The notes: a model not told the origin generated them from the sequence alone. A stretch of 64,000 nucleotides of DNA from Fibrobacter sp. UWR3 (GCF_900143055.1 NZ_FRCW01000009.1:103060-167059); one strand, 5' to 3'; positions 1 through 8,314 are shown, counted from the first letter of the stretch. Numbers and translations: made by a program.

Positions 1-1772
1 CCTGCTTCTTGCACGTAATTTTCTAGCGTACTTGAAATTTCGTAATGCGCAACTAGTTCTACGTTATCTTTGTCAACACCCATTCCGAAAGCCGTAGTCG
101 CCACCATGGTATCCACTTCGCCATTCTGGAATTGGTCCTGAATGGTCATTTTCTTTTCGGATTCCATTTTACCGTTATAGCAGGCGCTAGCGAAACCGCG
201 ATTGTACAATTCCTCGGCTAAAGATTCCGTCGTCTTCACCTTGGATGCATATATGATTTTGGGACCTTTATATTCGCGAAGAACATTTACTAACTGTTTG
301 CGCCGTTCGTTGGGAGATTCCGAAGATTCGATAACCTTATACGTCAGATTTGTACGCTTTGCTGGGCTAATGAATTTTACCAGTTCAAGATTTAGGCGTT
401 CCTTAAAATAACCACAGATATCGTCAACAACGGATTGCTTTGCGGTTGCCGTAAAACAACTCACCGAAATCGGAGATTCTAGATTCTTTTCTCTTTGCAA
501 GTCTTTCAAAAAGTCTGCCAAATAAAGATAATCGACTCTAAAATCGTGTCCCCAACCACTAAAGCAGTGCGCTTCATCTACAACGATTCGCTCCACTCGA
601 CGATGCTTCAGCAAATTGAACGTTGTATTTGAACGCAGTGATTCTGGAGAAATATATAGAATGTTCTTTTCGCCGTTGCTGACTTTCTCAATAACATCTT
701 TTCTTTCTGCGGGAGAAAGCATGGAATTTATATAGGCAGCATCTCCGATTTGCCTTCGTTTTTCCAAAACATCAACTTGGTCCTTCATCAAGGCGACAAT
801 CGGCGAAATCACGACTGTCAATGCGCCTACTTGGGTGCCAGCAATCAATGCCGGTAATTGGAAGGTCATTGATTTCCCGCCACCCGTCGGAAAAACTGCC
901 AATAAGGATTCCCCACGCATCGCCGACTCAACAACCTGTTGTTGAAGAGGAATCTTTTCCCCGTTAAAAGAGCGAAAACTATCGAAGCCAAACCATTTTT
1001 TTAATTGCTTAGTCGAACTTAATTGTTCGGAACAGTATGGACATTGGGAGTCTCCGCAAGGAACAAGACGTCTGCGATGCAGAATATTTTCAAGATGCGG
1101 ATATTGATAGCGTACCCAATAAGGCACATAATCGCTAGGGCCTTCTTCATGGAACAATGTTAGGAGAAAACACCATTCAGCACGGTACGCTTTCCATTCA
1201 TTCTGAAAATTTTGACGCAAGCAAATTGCTTTTTCGTAATTAGAAGTAAACCAGCGCTGTATTTCCGCTATTTTTAGGCGTAGCTTTAGCGTATTAGGGA
1301 CATCGACCAGTTCAAAAAAAGGGGCAAAACCAGGCTCATTTTTTAAAAACTGGAAGAGAAGATATTGAAGTTGCCACGGATAACTTCCCCATTTTTCAAT
1401 GCAGTCTTCTAGCAATTTTTTGCAGAGTCTTGCATCTTCCTGCGGATCAGACGGGTCGTCTTCACTGTGAAGGTATTCTTTGCGCAATTTATGATACGGT
1501 TTGCGTGGGAATAACAATGACGACAGCATCAAGGTGTCAAGCGCCTTGACGTTCGGAAAGTCGATAGAAAAGTATTGCCGGAGTATCGGGGCGTCATGAC
1601 GCAGTACATTGTGCCCAACAATAAACTTTGCTTTTGAAGCTGCCGATTCTAATTTGGCAGGGTTCTTATCGCGAACTTTCTCTTCGCCCAATATATAGCC
1701 ATATTCCCGAACTTTCTGCGTTTCGGGGTTATATTCCAAGTCAAAGAATAAGAATTTGCTAAAATCGGGCAT
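1..1772 (-). CDS. DEDD-type exonuclease / RecQ-like helicase fusion (3' end off the window)
   Basis: The first 590 codons are visible; the gene runs off position 1. The N-terminus resembles a DEDD 3'-5' exonuclease: FFDLEYNPE (D-x-E) at about residues 8-16, VGHNVLRHD (N...D) near 52-60, and a later ED-ARLCKKLL. A short cysteine cluster (CGDSQCPYC) near residue 242 may bind metal. A superfamily 2 helicase core follows: Walker A FPTGGGKSMTFQ near 294, VVDEAHCFSGWGHDFR (DEAH with the RecQ aromatic loop) near 400, and ATTAFGMGVDKDNV then NYVQEA at the window edge, as in RecQ before its arginine finger. It probably unwinds and degrades DNA. The start at 1772 sits 6 nt after a TATATTTC box. It follows the AbiE pair on the same strand after 73 nt. 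The fold is clear; a defence role is inference. Confidence 0.85.
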   Translation of the reverse strand, partial: MPDFSKFLFFDLEYNPETQKVREYGYILGEEKVRDKNPAKLESAASKAKFIVGHNVLRHDAPILRQYFSIDFPNVKALDTLMLSSLLFPRKPYHKLRKEYLHSEDDPSDPQEDARLCKKLLEDCIEKWGSYPWQLQYLLFQFLKNEPGFAPFFELVDVPNTLKLRLKIAEIQRWFTSNYEKAICLRQNFQNEWKAYRAEWCFLLTLFHEEGPSDYVPYWVRYQYPHLENILHRRRLVPCGDSQCPYCSEQLSSTKQLKKWFGFDSFRSFNGEKIPLQQQVVESAMRGESLLAVFPTGGGKSMTFQLPALIAGTQVGALTVVISPIVALMKDQVDVLEKRRQIGDAAYINSMLSPAERKDVIEKVSNGEKNILYISPESLRSNTTFNLLKHRRVERIVVDEAHCFSGWGHDFRVDYLYLADFLKDLQREKNLESPISVSCFTATAKQSVVDDICGYFKERLNLELVKFISPAKRTNLTYKVIESSESPNERRKQLVNVLREYKGPKIIYASKVKTTESLAEELYNRGFASACYNGKMESEKKMTIQDQFQNGEVDTMVATTAFGMGVDKDNVELVAHYEISSTLENYVQEA

Positions 1773-1778
1773 TCACTT

Positions 1779-1786
1779 GAAATATA
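1779..1786 (-). promoter_or_regulatory. TAnnTTTG-type -10 box of the helicase gene
   Basis: On the minus strand TATATTTC ends 6 nt before the ATG at 1772. It fits the -7 motif known from Bacteroidetes. The short gap leaves no room for a Shine-Dalgarno leader, so transcription may start at or next to the ATG. The gene could also be read through from abiEii. Confidence 0.5.
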
Positions 1787-1845
1787 AATGAATCTAGGCA
1801 TAAAAGACGCCATTTTAGCGAGAATTGTTAAAAATTTTGAAGTTT

Positions 1846-2688
1846 TTACCCCACTCTATCCACAATAGGCTTGAAATACACCTTGATTTGCTCAACAACC
1901 TTGTCGAAGGTCACTTGCACCATAGCATTTTTCTTCTTCACGAAAGCATTCCATCTTTTAACGCGTTCTTCATCCGTTGCGAAAGAATCTTCGAAGACGA
2001 CTATGTCATTGAACGTAGTCCTTCGGTTTTGGAATGTCTGGACAATGGCCTCTTGCAGCAATTCAGCATCAATTTTTTCGCTCTGCAAAATCACGTAGAT
2101 ATCGTAGAAGTCCTTGAAGCGGCTATTCGCATAACCCAACGAAACTATCGCTTCAAATTTTTCTGCAAGCACGGATTCAATGGAATAGCCGTAAATCAGC
2201 GGACACTCCATATCCAGCAATACAGGGAAAGACATTTCTTTTTTCGAAGGAACGATTACATCACCAAATCCAATATCAATAGACACGGGGAGTCGCGTGT
2301 TTCCAAGTAAAGCTGTGATACTGATGTTTGTGCCTAGATATTCGTCTTGCTTTTTTATTTCGCGAGCCTTGAGCGACGCCAAATCAAATACAAGTCCGTC
2401 ATCCGCTGGGATAGAAAATATCTCACCGAAAATCGAAAAAAGCGATTCCAACGTCCCGCTAATTTTGTCAGCCCGAAGGTCTATATCCGATGTAGAACGA
2501 GGGTAGTCCTTCCCGTAGAGGGCATACAAAAAGATGCCCCCTTTGAGCGTGAAGTTTTCTCTATACTTTGACTTCCCAATTCTGAACAAGGCCCGTTCCA
2601 GTCCATAGACAGTAAGCAGTTCCTGATACAGTCTGAAATTCGTCTTGGCGACATTCTTCAGTTTATCCTTTATCGACTGGACATTCAT
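1846..2688 (-). CDS. abiEii: AbiEii/AbiGii-family nucleotidyltransferase toxin
   Basis: The 280-residue protein matches the type IV toxin AbiEii. Near the N-terminus it has the NTase signature FTLKGGIFLYAL, then R-S-T-S-D-I-D-L, with the two metal-binding aspartates in DID. The later AEKFEAIV and SRFKDFYDIY are the usual downstream lysine and K..D motifs. Family members transfer nucleotides to RNA (tRNA in studied homologues) and arrest growth or abort phage infection. The chosen ATG at 2688 has GGAGG 7 nt upstream and overlaps the antitoxin stop as ATGA, so translation is probably coupled. A longer in-frame start at 2727 lies inside the antitoxin gene and has no such support. Confidence 0.9.
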   Translation of the reverse strand: MNVQSIKDKLKNVAKTNFRLYQELLTVYGLERALFRIGKSKYRENFTLKGGIFLYALYGKDYPRSTSDIDLRADKISGTLESLFSIFGEIFSIPADDGLVFDLASLKAREIKKQDEYLGTNISITALLGNTRLPVSIDIGFGDVIVPSKKEMSFPVLLDMECPLIYGYSIESVLAEKFEAIVSLGYANSRFKDFYDIYVILQSEKIDAELLQEAIVQTFQNRRTTFNDIVVFEDSFATDEERVKRWNAFVKKKNAMVQVTFDKVVEQIKVYFKPIVDRVG

Positions 2689-3272
2689 ACGAGAACCTCC
2701 AGGTAAGTCTTCAGGATTTTCAGGCACGAAAGTTTTCCTGCATAGCGATAGAGTTTATTTATGTTCCGGTCTTGCCTTGCAAGGTAATTGGTCAGGATTT
2801 CCTTGGTTTCTTCGATCCCTACCTTGTTCCTGTTGGAGACGATATCAACGACCGTTTTCTCTATATCGTAAATTTTGAAGGTGTTCTTGTTTTCGCTGAT
2901 TGTGCGCACGCCAACGGTATGCCGCCTATCCGAGAAATAATGCAGCGAAAGTCTTTGCGATTCTGGCAGCGAGGAAAGCTTTGTCTTTGGCGGAACCGCA
3001 ACATCGATGGCATCGGGACGGAAGGTCGTCAGACCATAGTAAACGGCAGCGCTCAGAAGGCACACTACCCCCTGGGGTGCAAATGCCTGAACGTAGTAGA
3101 AATCGTTCATCTCGCCGGCAAAGTTCGCGTTTTCGTAATACGATTTATTGAGCCGAAAAAGTTTGCCCTGTTCGACCATTTTCGTTATTTGGTAATACGA
3201 AAATCCCTGCTTTTGGAGTTCCTCGCTCGAAAAGACAAGTTTTTGGTCGGATAGAACATTCTTTTGTGCCAT
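2685..3272 (-). CDS. abiEi: AbiEi-family antitoxin / transcriptional autorepressor
   Basis: This 195-residue protein precedes the toxin and overlaps it by ATGA. Its N-terminal 60 residues look like a winged helix (VFSSEELQKQGFSYYQITKMVEQGKLFRL). The rest (LLSAAVYYGLTT, YDIEKTVVDIV near the end) fits the AbiEi C-terminal antitoxin domain. Studied AbiEi proteins neutralise AbiEii without binding it and repress their own promoter through inverted repeats. The start at 3272 is preferred because a TATATTTA box ends 4 nt upstream. The longer frame back to 3419 would run through the box and both palindromes, so its first 49 codons are probably not translated. Confidence 0.88.
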   Translation of the reverse strand: MAQKNVLSDQKLVFSSEELQKQGFSYYQITKMVEQGKLFRLNKSYYENANFAGEMNDFYYVQAFAPQGVVCLLSAAVYYGLTTFRPDAIDVAVPPKTKLSSLPESQRLSLHYFSDRRHTVGVRTISENKNTFKIYDIEKTVVDIVSNRNKVGIEETKEILTNYLARQDRNINKLYRYAGKLSCLKILKTYLEVLV

Positions 3273-3276
3273 ACCG

Positions 3277-3284
3277 TAAATATA
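3277..3284 (-). promoter_or_regulatory. -10 box of the abiE operon
   Basis: TATATTTA on the minus strand, followed by CGGT and the ATG of abiEi at 3272. It agrees with TAnnTTTG in seven of eight positions. The 4-nt distance predicts a leaderless abiEi message. Confidence 0.55.
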
Positions 3285-3309
3285 CCTTTTTGACGGCAAA
3301 ATTTCAACC

Positions 3310-3395
3310 AAATACGGAAAATGTTTAGACATTCCGTATTTCATTGAAAAATTATCAAGAAAACGACTACAATTTTGAATATTTGTAGTTGTTTT
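3310..3395 (-). promoter_or_regulatory. Two inverted repeats upstream of abiEi (candidate AbiEi operators)
   Basis: IR1 at 3310-3341 has 10-bp arms AAATACGGAA / TTCCGTATTT, and its centre (ATGT...ACAT) extends the symmetry. IR2 at 3360-3395 has 13-bp arms AAAACGACTACAA / TTGTAGTTGTTTT with one G:T-type mismatch and a 10-nt centre. Both lie just upstream of the predicted -10 box. Characterised AbiEi proteins bind two inverted repeats cooperatively, so the arrangement fits. The two repeats do not share an obvious word, so one may serve another factor. Confidence 0.55.
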
Positions 3396-3606
3396 GTACA
3401 GGTTTAGAGAAATATTCATGTCCCCAATCTATACTCGCGCGCGATAGCGGTCAAGGGCTCGAGCCGCGAGTAACAATTGCCGTTTTTAGCCCAAAAGTCG
3501 CAATTCTCGGCAAAACAGTTCCCGGCAAGCGCACCTCGCTGACAGTACGCTTTCATTTTCCTATCTTTTTGTCTGTCAACGAGTTACGACAGTCGCATTC
3601 TGTAAA

Positions 3607-3650
3607 GATTCCCGCCTTCGCGGGAATGACATCATCCGCGGGGATGACAA
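3607..3650. repeat. Dispersed palindrome (GATTCCCGCC...GGGAATGAC family)
   Basis: A 24-bp palindrome (GATTCCCGCC-TTC-GCGGGAATGAC) is followed directly by a half copy ending CCGCGGGGATGAC. Related copies occur at 10988, 18846, 38898, 39695, 42633 and 42945. It lies 37 nt before the symporter start, so it may form a hairpin in the 5' leader. Confidence 0.8.
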
Positions 3651-3686
3651 TTCAGGAAGCGACGTCTTTAACATAGGGAGTTTCAG

Positions 3687-5117
3687 ATGGAAACTTTAAA
3701 CGCTATTCTCGATACCATCGACGGTTACGTGTGGGGTATCCCGCTCATTGCCGTAATCCTGTTCGTGGGCATCTTGCTCACCAGCCGCCTCGGCGTTTTG
3801 CAGGTGACAAACCTCGGCAACGCGCTGCGATACATGCTCCACAGCGAAAAGGAAGGCGAAGGCGAAGTCTCGAGCTTCGCGGCGCTCTGCACGGCTCTTG
3901 CGGCCACCGTCGGCACGGGTAACATCGTGGGTGTCGCGACCGCCATCGGTACCGGCGGCCCGGGCGCTCTCTTCTGGATGGAAGTTGCCGCCTTTTTCGG
4001 CATGGCCACAAAATACTCCGAAGGCCTGCTCGCGGTCAAGTACCGCAAGGTCGATACCGACGGCAAGGTATTGGGCGGCCCCTTCTACTACATCGAGACG
4101 GGTATCAAGGAACGTTTCGGACTCAACTTCAAGTGGCTCGCCGTGCTGTTCGCGGTGTTCGGCGTGCTTGCGGGCCTGCTCGGCATCGGCACCATCACAC
4201 AGGTGAACGGCATTACCTCGGCGGTCGCGACAGTCATCCCCACCGGCGAATTCATCAACCTCGCCGGCAACTCGGTCTCTTACTCCACGGCCATCGCGGG
4301 CCTGCTCTGTGCGGGCTTCACCGCCTGCGTCATCATCGGCGGGCTCAAGCGCATCGCGAAGGTTTCCCTCTACATCGTGCCGTTCATGGCCATCTTCTAC
4401 ATTCTCTTCTGCCTGCTCATCCTGGGCTTCAACTTCTCGAAGATTTCGGGCGCCATCGAGACCATCATCCAGGCGGCATTCAACCCGAGCGCCGTCACGG
4501 GCGGCGTGGTAGGCACCATCTTCATCGCAATGCAAAAGGGTATCGCCCGCGGCATCTTCAGTAACGAGGCGGGCCTCGGCTCGGCCCCGATTGCAGCCGC
4601 AGCGGCCAAGACAAAGGAACCGGTGCGCCAGGGTCTCGTAAGCATGACGGGCACGTTCATCGACACGATCGTCATCTGCTCCATGACGGGCCTTGCCATC
4701 GTAGTCACCGGCGCTTGGACTCCGGAACTTGGGCTCCAGGGCGTGAACATCACCATGGAAGCGTTCTGCCGCGGGCTTACGAACTTCCCGGGCGGTTCGA
4801 CCATCGCGCCGTACATCCTTACCGTGGCGCTCGTGTTCTTCGCGTTCACCACAATCCTCGGGTGGGCTTACTACTCCGAGCGCTGCCTGGAATACCTTAT
4901 CGGGCGCGGCAAAAAGAACGCCATCCTCGCCTACCGCTGGGTTTACGTGGCCGCGGTGTTCATCGGCCCCTACCTCACGGTGAGTGCGGTGTGGACTAGC
5001 GCCGACATCTTCAACGGGCTCATGGCCTTCCCGAACCTCGTGGCACTGGTATTGCTTAGTGGCATTGTCGCCCGCGAGACGAAGAAGTTCTTCGTGAAGC
5101 TGGAAAACGAGAAGTAA
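3687..5117 (+). CDS. Sodium:alanine/glycine symporter (AGCS family)
   Basis: A 476-residue inner-membrane protein with about 10-11 hydrophobic segments and the AGCS signature near residues 75-115 (VGTGNIVGVATAIGTGGPG, then FWMEVAAFFGMATKYSE). GIARGIFSNEAGLGSAPIAAAAA near the middle is the second conserved stretch, thought to line the substrate/Na+ path. It should import alanine, glycine or a related amino acid with sodium. Length is normal. AGGGAG sits about 7 nt before the ATG. It is monocistronic: the next gene is convergent, with the repeat cluster at 5182-5414 between them. Substrate cannot be read from the sequence. Confidence 0.93.
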   Translation: METLNAILDTIDGYVWGIPLIAVILFVGILLTSRLGVLQVTNLGNALRYMLHSEKEGEGEVSSFAALCTALAATVGTGNIVGVATAIGTGGPGALFWMEVAAFFGMATKYSEGLLAVKYRKVDTDGKVLGGPFYYIETGIKERFGLNFKWLAVLFAVFGVLAGLLGIGTITQVNGITSAVATVIPTGEFINLAGNSVSYSTAIAGLLCAGFTACVIIGGLKRIAKVSLYIVPFMAIFYILFCLLILGFNFSKISGAIETIIQAAFNPSAVTGGVVGTIFIAMQKGIARGIFSNEAGLGSAPIAAAAAKTKEPVRQGLVSMTGTFIDTIVICSMTGLAIVVTGAWTPELGLQGVNITMEAFCRGLTNFPGGSTIAPYILTVALVFFAFTTILGWAYYSERCLEYLIGRGKKNAILAYRWVYVAAVFIGPYLTVSAVWTSADIFNGLMAFPNLVALVLLSGIVARETKKFFVKLENEK

Positions 5118-5181
5118 CAACATGCGGAATAAGCGCGAAATTAGCACAAAAGCGAATTTCGAATAGCAAAAAACCGGAAAT

Positions 5182-5414
5182 TGGGTACCAAACGGCGTGG
5201 TTCAGCCTATTTTGGTACCCATTTTTTAGAATAAACTAACACAAAAGCAACTATCGGGGAGCAATAAAGCCTCGCAAGAAGGTTTTACTGGGTACCAAAA
5301 TGTGAAATTAGAGCAATTTAGTACCCATTATCGTCATCAATTCGCGATCAATAGTGCAGACAAACTAAAATTTTTGGGTACCAAACGCCCCATTTTTAGG
5401 TGTTTTGGTACCCA
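5182..5414. repeat. Cluster A: three 39-40 bp units with TGGGTACYAAA inverted arms
   Basis: Units lie at 5182-5221, 5289-5327 and 5375-5414. Each starts TGGGTACCAAA and ends TTTGGTACCCA (TTTAGTACCCA in the second), enclosing 17-18 nt of unrelated sequence. Gaps between units are 67 and 47 nt. The cluster fills the space between two convergent genes. The arms could pair as 11-bp hairpins or be paired protein sites. No open reading frame or T-run is linked to the units. A similarly built cluster with other arms is at 37918-38156. Confidence 0.85.
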
Positions 5415-5464
5415 TTTTTGCACTTTTTCCCTTTTTCAGCAGCTTTTCAAGCAACTTGCGGGCT

Positions 5465-6595
5465 TTACCAGCCCATCATCTCGGCGATTTCGGCGCCGAT
5501 GAGGCCATCTTGCATAGTCATCGAAAGAATGCGCTGTTCCAATTCACTTGGCGGGTCCTGCGGGCCCGCGTTTTTATTTGCTGTGGCCTCCCGCACGAGC
5601 AATTCACCGAGGGCGGCATGCAGCGCGAGCGACGCATCGATGTACTTGAGATGCGTCGGCTCTTCCAGAATAAAATTCAGCGGTTTCTTTTCGGCGAGCA
5701 CGCGACTCGCCGGAACGCCCGGCCCGTATTCGTCCTCAACGCCCATGTTGGCAAGCACCGCGCCCGAGGCGAGCAAAGCTTCCACGATTTGCGGGCGGTC
5801 GAGCGCGCCCTTCACGCCGGTCGCAGTCACCACGAAGTCGGCACCGCGCACGAGCGACGCCACCGCATCGAGGTCATTGCAGTCCGTGACCGGAACGCCG
5901 TTGGCATCCAGGAACGGGTTTGCACCTCGCGAGCAGTCCGTGACCACATGGACATCGGCACCGGACCGCAACAGCTGCAACACAATGCCCTGCCCCACCT
6001 TTCCGCTCCCGAAGACAATAAACTTCTTGCCGCCGGAAGGCGCGCCGTCCGTACCCGAATCTAAGCAAAAATCGTACCCGAGTTGCGCGAGCGCACGCAC
6101 GTAGCCCTCGCCCGTCCCAAGGCAAGTCTCGATGCGTTTTACCACTCCGCTATCGGCCACATACACCGGATGTTCGCACTTCTCGTAAAACTGCACTCCA
6201 CTGCGCGTGAGTTCCACAAACCCGAACCGCGGGTGGCATGCCGAAAACTGGCCCGCACAATCCAGAATCAGGTCGAACGCGCAATCACCCGACTCCGCGC
6301 AACGGGCCTCCATCTCGAGGGCCTCTTGCAGCCCGATTACGGGAATCCCGTTCCCGCGCAAGACTTCCACGATACCCAGGTCGCAGGGCATCCCGCCTGC
6401 CACGCCCACGACAAGATCGGCACCGCCCGCGATAAGCGCACGGTACTCCAGCAGCGTATTGCGAAATACGGGTGTCGCCACCAATACACGGAGAGCCCGA
6501 AACGGCCTCGTACCCGACCATTCGGCAAAAAAAGCGGAAAGTGCCGGGTATTCACGTTTTTCGTAGGCGTCGTTCAGAATCTCGTCGAAAATCAT
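5465..6595 (-). CDS. S-adenosylhomocysteine hydrolase-like NAD-binding protein
   Basis: The 376-residue protein is shorter than standard SAH hydrolase (430-470). The C-terminal half carries family hallmarks: a Rossmann loop FGSGKVGQG near residue 193, ADFVVTATGVKGALDRPQ, GAVLANMGVEDEYGP, and EPTHLKYIDASLALHAALGELL near 310-330, like the SAHase helix that shapes the active site. The N-terminal part is divergent (GGADLVVGVAGGMPCD), so the substrate pocket may differ. It could cleave SAH to homocysteine and adenosine or act on a related thioether. It stands alone, convergent with the symporter gene; a TATATTAG box ends 4 nt before the ATG. Confidence 0.7.
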   Translation of the reverse strand: MIFDEILNDAYEKREYPALSAFFAEWSGTRPFRALRVLVATPVFRNTLLEYRALIAGGADLVVGVAGGMPCDLGIVEVLRGNGIPVIGLQEALEMEARCAESGDCAFDLILDCAGQFSACHPRFGFVELTRSGVQFYEKCEHPVYVADSGVVKRIETCLGTGEGYVRALAQLGYDFCLDSGTDGAPSGGKKFIVFGSGKVGQGIVLQLLRSGADVHVVTDCSRGANPFLDANGVPVTDCNDLDAVASLVRGADFVVTATGVKGALDRPQIVEALLASGAVLANMGVEDEYGPGVPASRVLAEKKPLNFILEEPTHLKYIDASLALHAALGELLVREATANKNAGPQDPPSELEQRILSMTMQDGLIGAEIAEMMGW

Positions 6596-6599
6596 GCCC

Positions 6600-6607
6600 C
6601 TAATATA
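6600..6607 (-). promoter_or_regulatory. -10-like box abutting the SAHase-like gene
   Basis: TATATTAG on the minus strand, then GGGC and the ATG at 6595. It is a poorer match to TAnnTTTG, but sits at the same 4-6 nt distance as other boxes in this window. Confidence 0.4.
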
Positions 6608-6814
6608 GAAATCCGGCGCGGCCCGAAAAGCCGGGGCAAACCGCCCCGCAGCGCCTGTAAAATTTTAACAACACCCGCAAAAAACAGCCATTTCACGCAA
6701 AATTCGCCATTTTTGCGTTGCTAACCTATACAACGGAAACGTTTTGCCGCATAAGCAATCACCCCGACAAAAACATAATTTAATGGTATAAATCATGATT
6801 ATGGAGTATATCTT

Positions 6815-8194
6815 ATGAAAAAGGTTCTCTTTGCCGCATCTGCGGTTGGGTTGTTCGCGGTGGGCTCCGCGTTCGCGCAGAGTGTCGAAATCGCAACCTG
6901 GTCGGGCTTCCGCAAGGGTGCCGCCTCGTTCACATTTGACGATGGCGCTCCGAGCCACGTAACCGACGCTGGTCCGATGTTCAAGAAGTATGGCTACAAG
7001 GCTACCTTCAACGTGGTGGTGAACTGGAACCCCAACTGGAGCGGATTCCAGGGATTGGCCGACGAAGGGCACGAAATTGCAAGCCATAGCAACAGCCACG
7101 GCCAGAACATGAGCGGCGAAGAAGCCTCTTCGAAAAAGGCAATCGAAGGCAAAATCCAGCAGAAGTACGGTATTATCACAGTCGCCTATCCGAACTGCAA
7201 CGTGCCTAACGAAAGCGCCGTTCTCCAGAACTACATCGTGGGCCGCATCTGCAACGGCAGCTGGAAGGGCATGAATGATGAAATGGGCAAGGACGGTCCC
7301 TCCAACTGGGCCCAGGTCCCTGCCACCATGACCGGTGCCGAAGGCCAGCTCAAGAGCACGAACGACTTTACCGGCAGAATGCAGAAAGTCATCCAGAGCA
7401 ACGGCTGGGCTGCATTCCTCACGCACGGTTTCCAGGGCAAGAACAACGGTAACGCCACCTACTCGCCGACGGATATCAACGCCATCGACGGTGCCCTCAA
7501 GTGGGCCCAGCAGAACGATAAGGACATCTGGGTCGCCCCGATGGGCCATGTCGCCATGTACCTCAAGGAACGCAAGGCATCGAAGGCCGAAGCTTCCTCT
7601 AGCGGTAGCACCATCACGGTCAAGCTGACCCACAACATCAAGGACAACATTTCTAACTACGACTACCCGCTCTCCCTGCGCGTAAAGTACAGCGGTTCCA
7701 CCGCCAACGTGACGCAGGCGGGCGCAAAGCTCGAATCCAAGATTGATGGCGGCTACGTGTACTTCGACGCCGTGCCGAACGCAGGCGATATCGTCATCGC
7801 GGGCGAAGGCTCGGGTCCTGCTCCGGAATCCTCCAGCAGCATCGTGGCGGAATCCTCCAGCAGCATCGTGGCGGAATCCTCCAGCAGCGCTACGAATCCG
7901 GCATCTTCCTCGTCCGTAACAAATCCGTGGGGACCGTGGAACCCGCAGTCTTCTTCGGGCACGGACGCAATCGAGGATATCGCATTCACGAACAGCCACT
8001 TCTCGGTGTACAGATCCTCTGACAACTACATCGTGGTCGGCGGCGCACAGGGCATGCCGATTACGGTATACAACCACATGGGACAGGTCGTCCGCGTTAC
8101 CCGCGGGCTCGGCTTTGAACAGAAGGTCTATTCTGGAGCGAAGGGTGCATACATCGTGCGCGTAGGCAACAGGACCTTCAAGGTGAATCTCTAA
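6815..8194 (+). CDS. Secreted polysaccharide deacetylase (CE4-like) with C-terminal sorting-like domain
   Basis: Residues 1-21 form a Sec signal peptide ending AFA-Q. The NodB-type domain follows: SFTFDDG with Asp42/Asp43 (catalytic base and metal ligand) and HSNSH (His91, His95), the metal-binding H-x3-H. GWAAFLTHGFQG near 195 supplies a later conserved histidine. A beta-rich segment (about 255-330) is followed by a serine-rich linker with the repeated ESSSSIVA, then a ~70-residue C-terminal domain ending GAYIVRVGNRTFKVNL, which resembles the type IX secretion sorting domains found in this phylum. It probably removes acetyl groups from xylan or peptidoglycan outside the cell. GGAG precedes the ATG by 9 nt; a strong terminator follows. 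Confidence 0.85.
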   Translation: MKKVLFAASAVGLFAVGSAFAQSVEIATWSGFRKGAASFTFDDGAPSHVTDAGPMFKKYGYKATFNVVVNWNPNWSGFQGLADEGHEIASHSNSHGQNMSGEEASSKKAIEGKIQQKYGIITVAYPNCNVPNESAVLQNYIVGRICNGSWKGMNDEMGKDGPSNWAQVPATMTGAEGQLKSTNDFTGRMQKVIQSNGWAAFLTHGFQGKNNGNATYSPTDINAIDGALKWAQQNDKDIWVAPMGHVAMYLKERKASKAEASSSGSTITVKLTHNIKDNISNYDYPLSLRVKYSGSTANVTQAGAKLESKIDGGYVYFDAVPNAGDIVIAGEGSGPAPESSSSIVAESSSSIVAESSSSATNPASSSSVTNPWGPWNPQSSSGTDAIEDIAFTNSHFSVYRSSDNYIVVGGAQGMPITVYNHMGQVVRVTRGLGFEQKVYSGAKGAYIVRVGNRTFKVNL

Positions 8195-8221
8195 ACTTCA
8201 TAGGAAATCTCACAAATCCAT

Positions 8222-8258
8222 AAAAGGAAGCACCCTGCAAGGGGTGCTTCCTTTTATT
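8222..8258 (+). terminator. Rho-independent terminator of the deacetylase gene
   Basis: A 14-bp stem AAAAGGAAGCACCC / GGGTGCTTCCTTTT with a 6-nt loop ends in a T-rich tail, 28 nt after the stop codon. Confidence 0.88.
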
Positions 8259-8314
8259 TGCGAGGAGTCTGCCGAAGGTCACACCGATGCTGGGCACAGC
8301 CCAGCGAGCGTGTC

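Noticed and set aside
3273..3419. Start of abiEi at 3419
   Set aside because: The extra codons cover two palindromes and the -10 box; homologous antitoxins begin near the winged helix.
3696..5147. Long minus-strand frame (483 codons) opposite the symporter gene
   Set aside because: Highly charged, His/Arg/Glu/Asp-rich translation without motifs; it mirrors a clear membrane transporter and is an effect of GC-rich codon use.
5182..5414. CRISPR array at cluster A (and at cluster B)
   Set aside because: The repeated parts are inverted ends of separate 40-nt units, with only three units and unequal gaps; there are no cas genes nearby.
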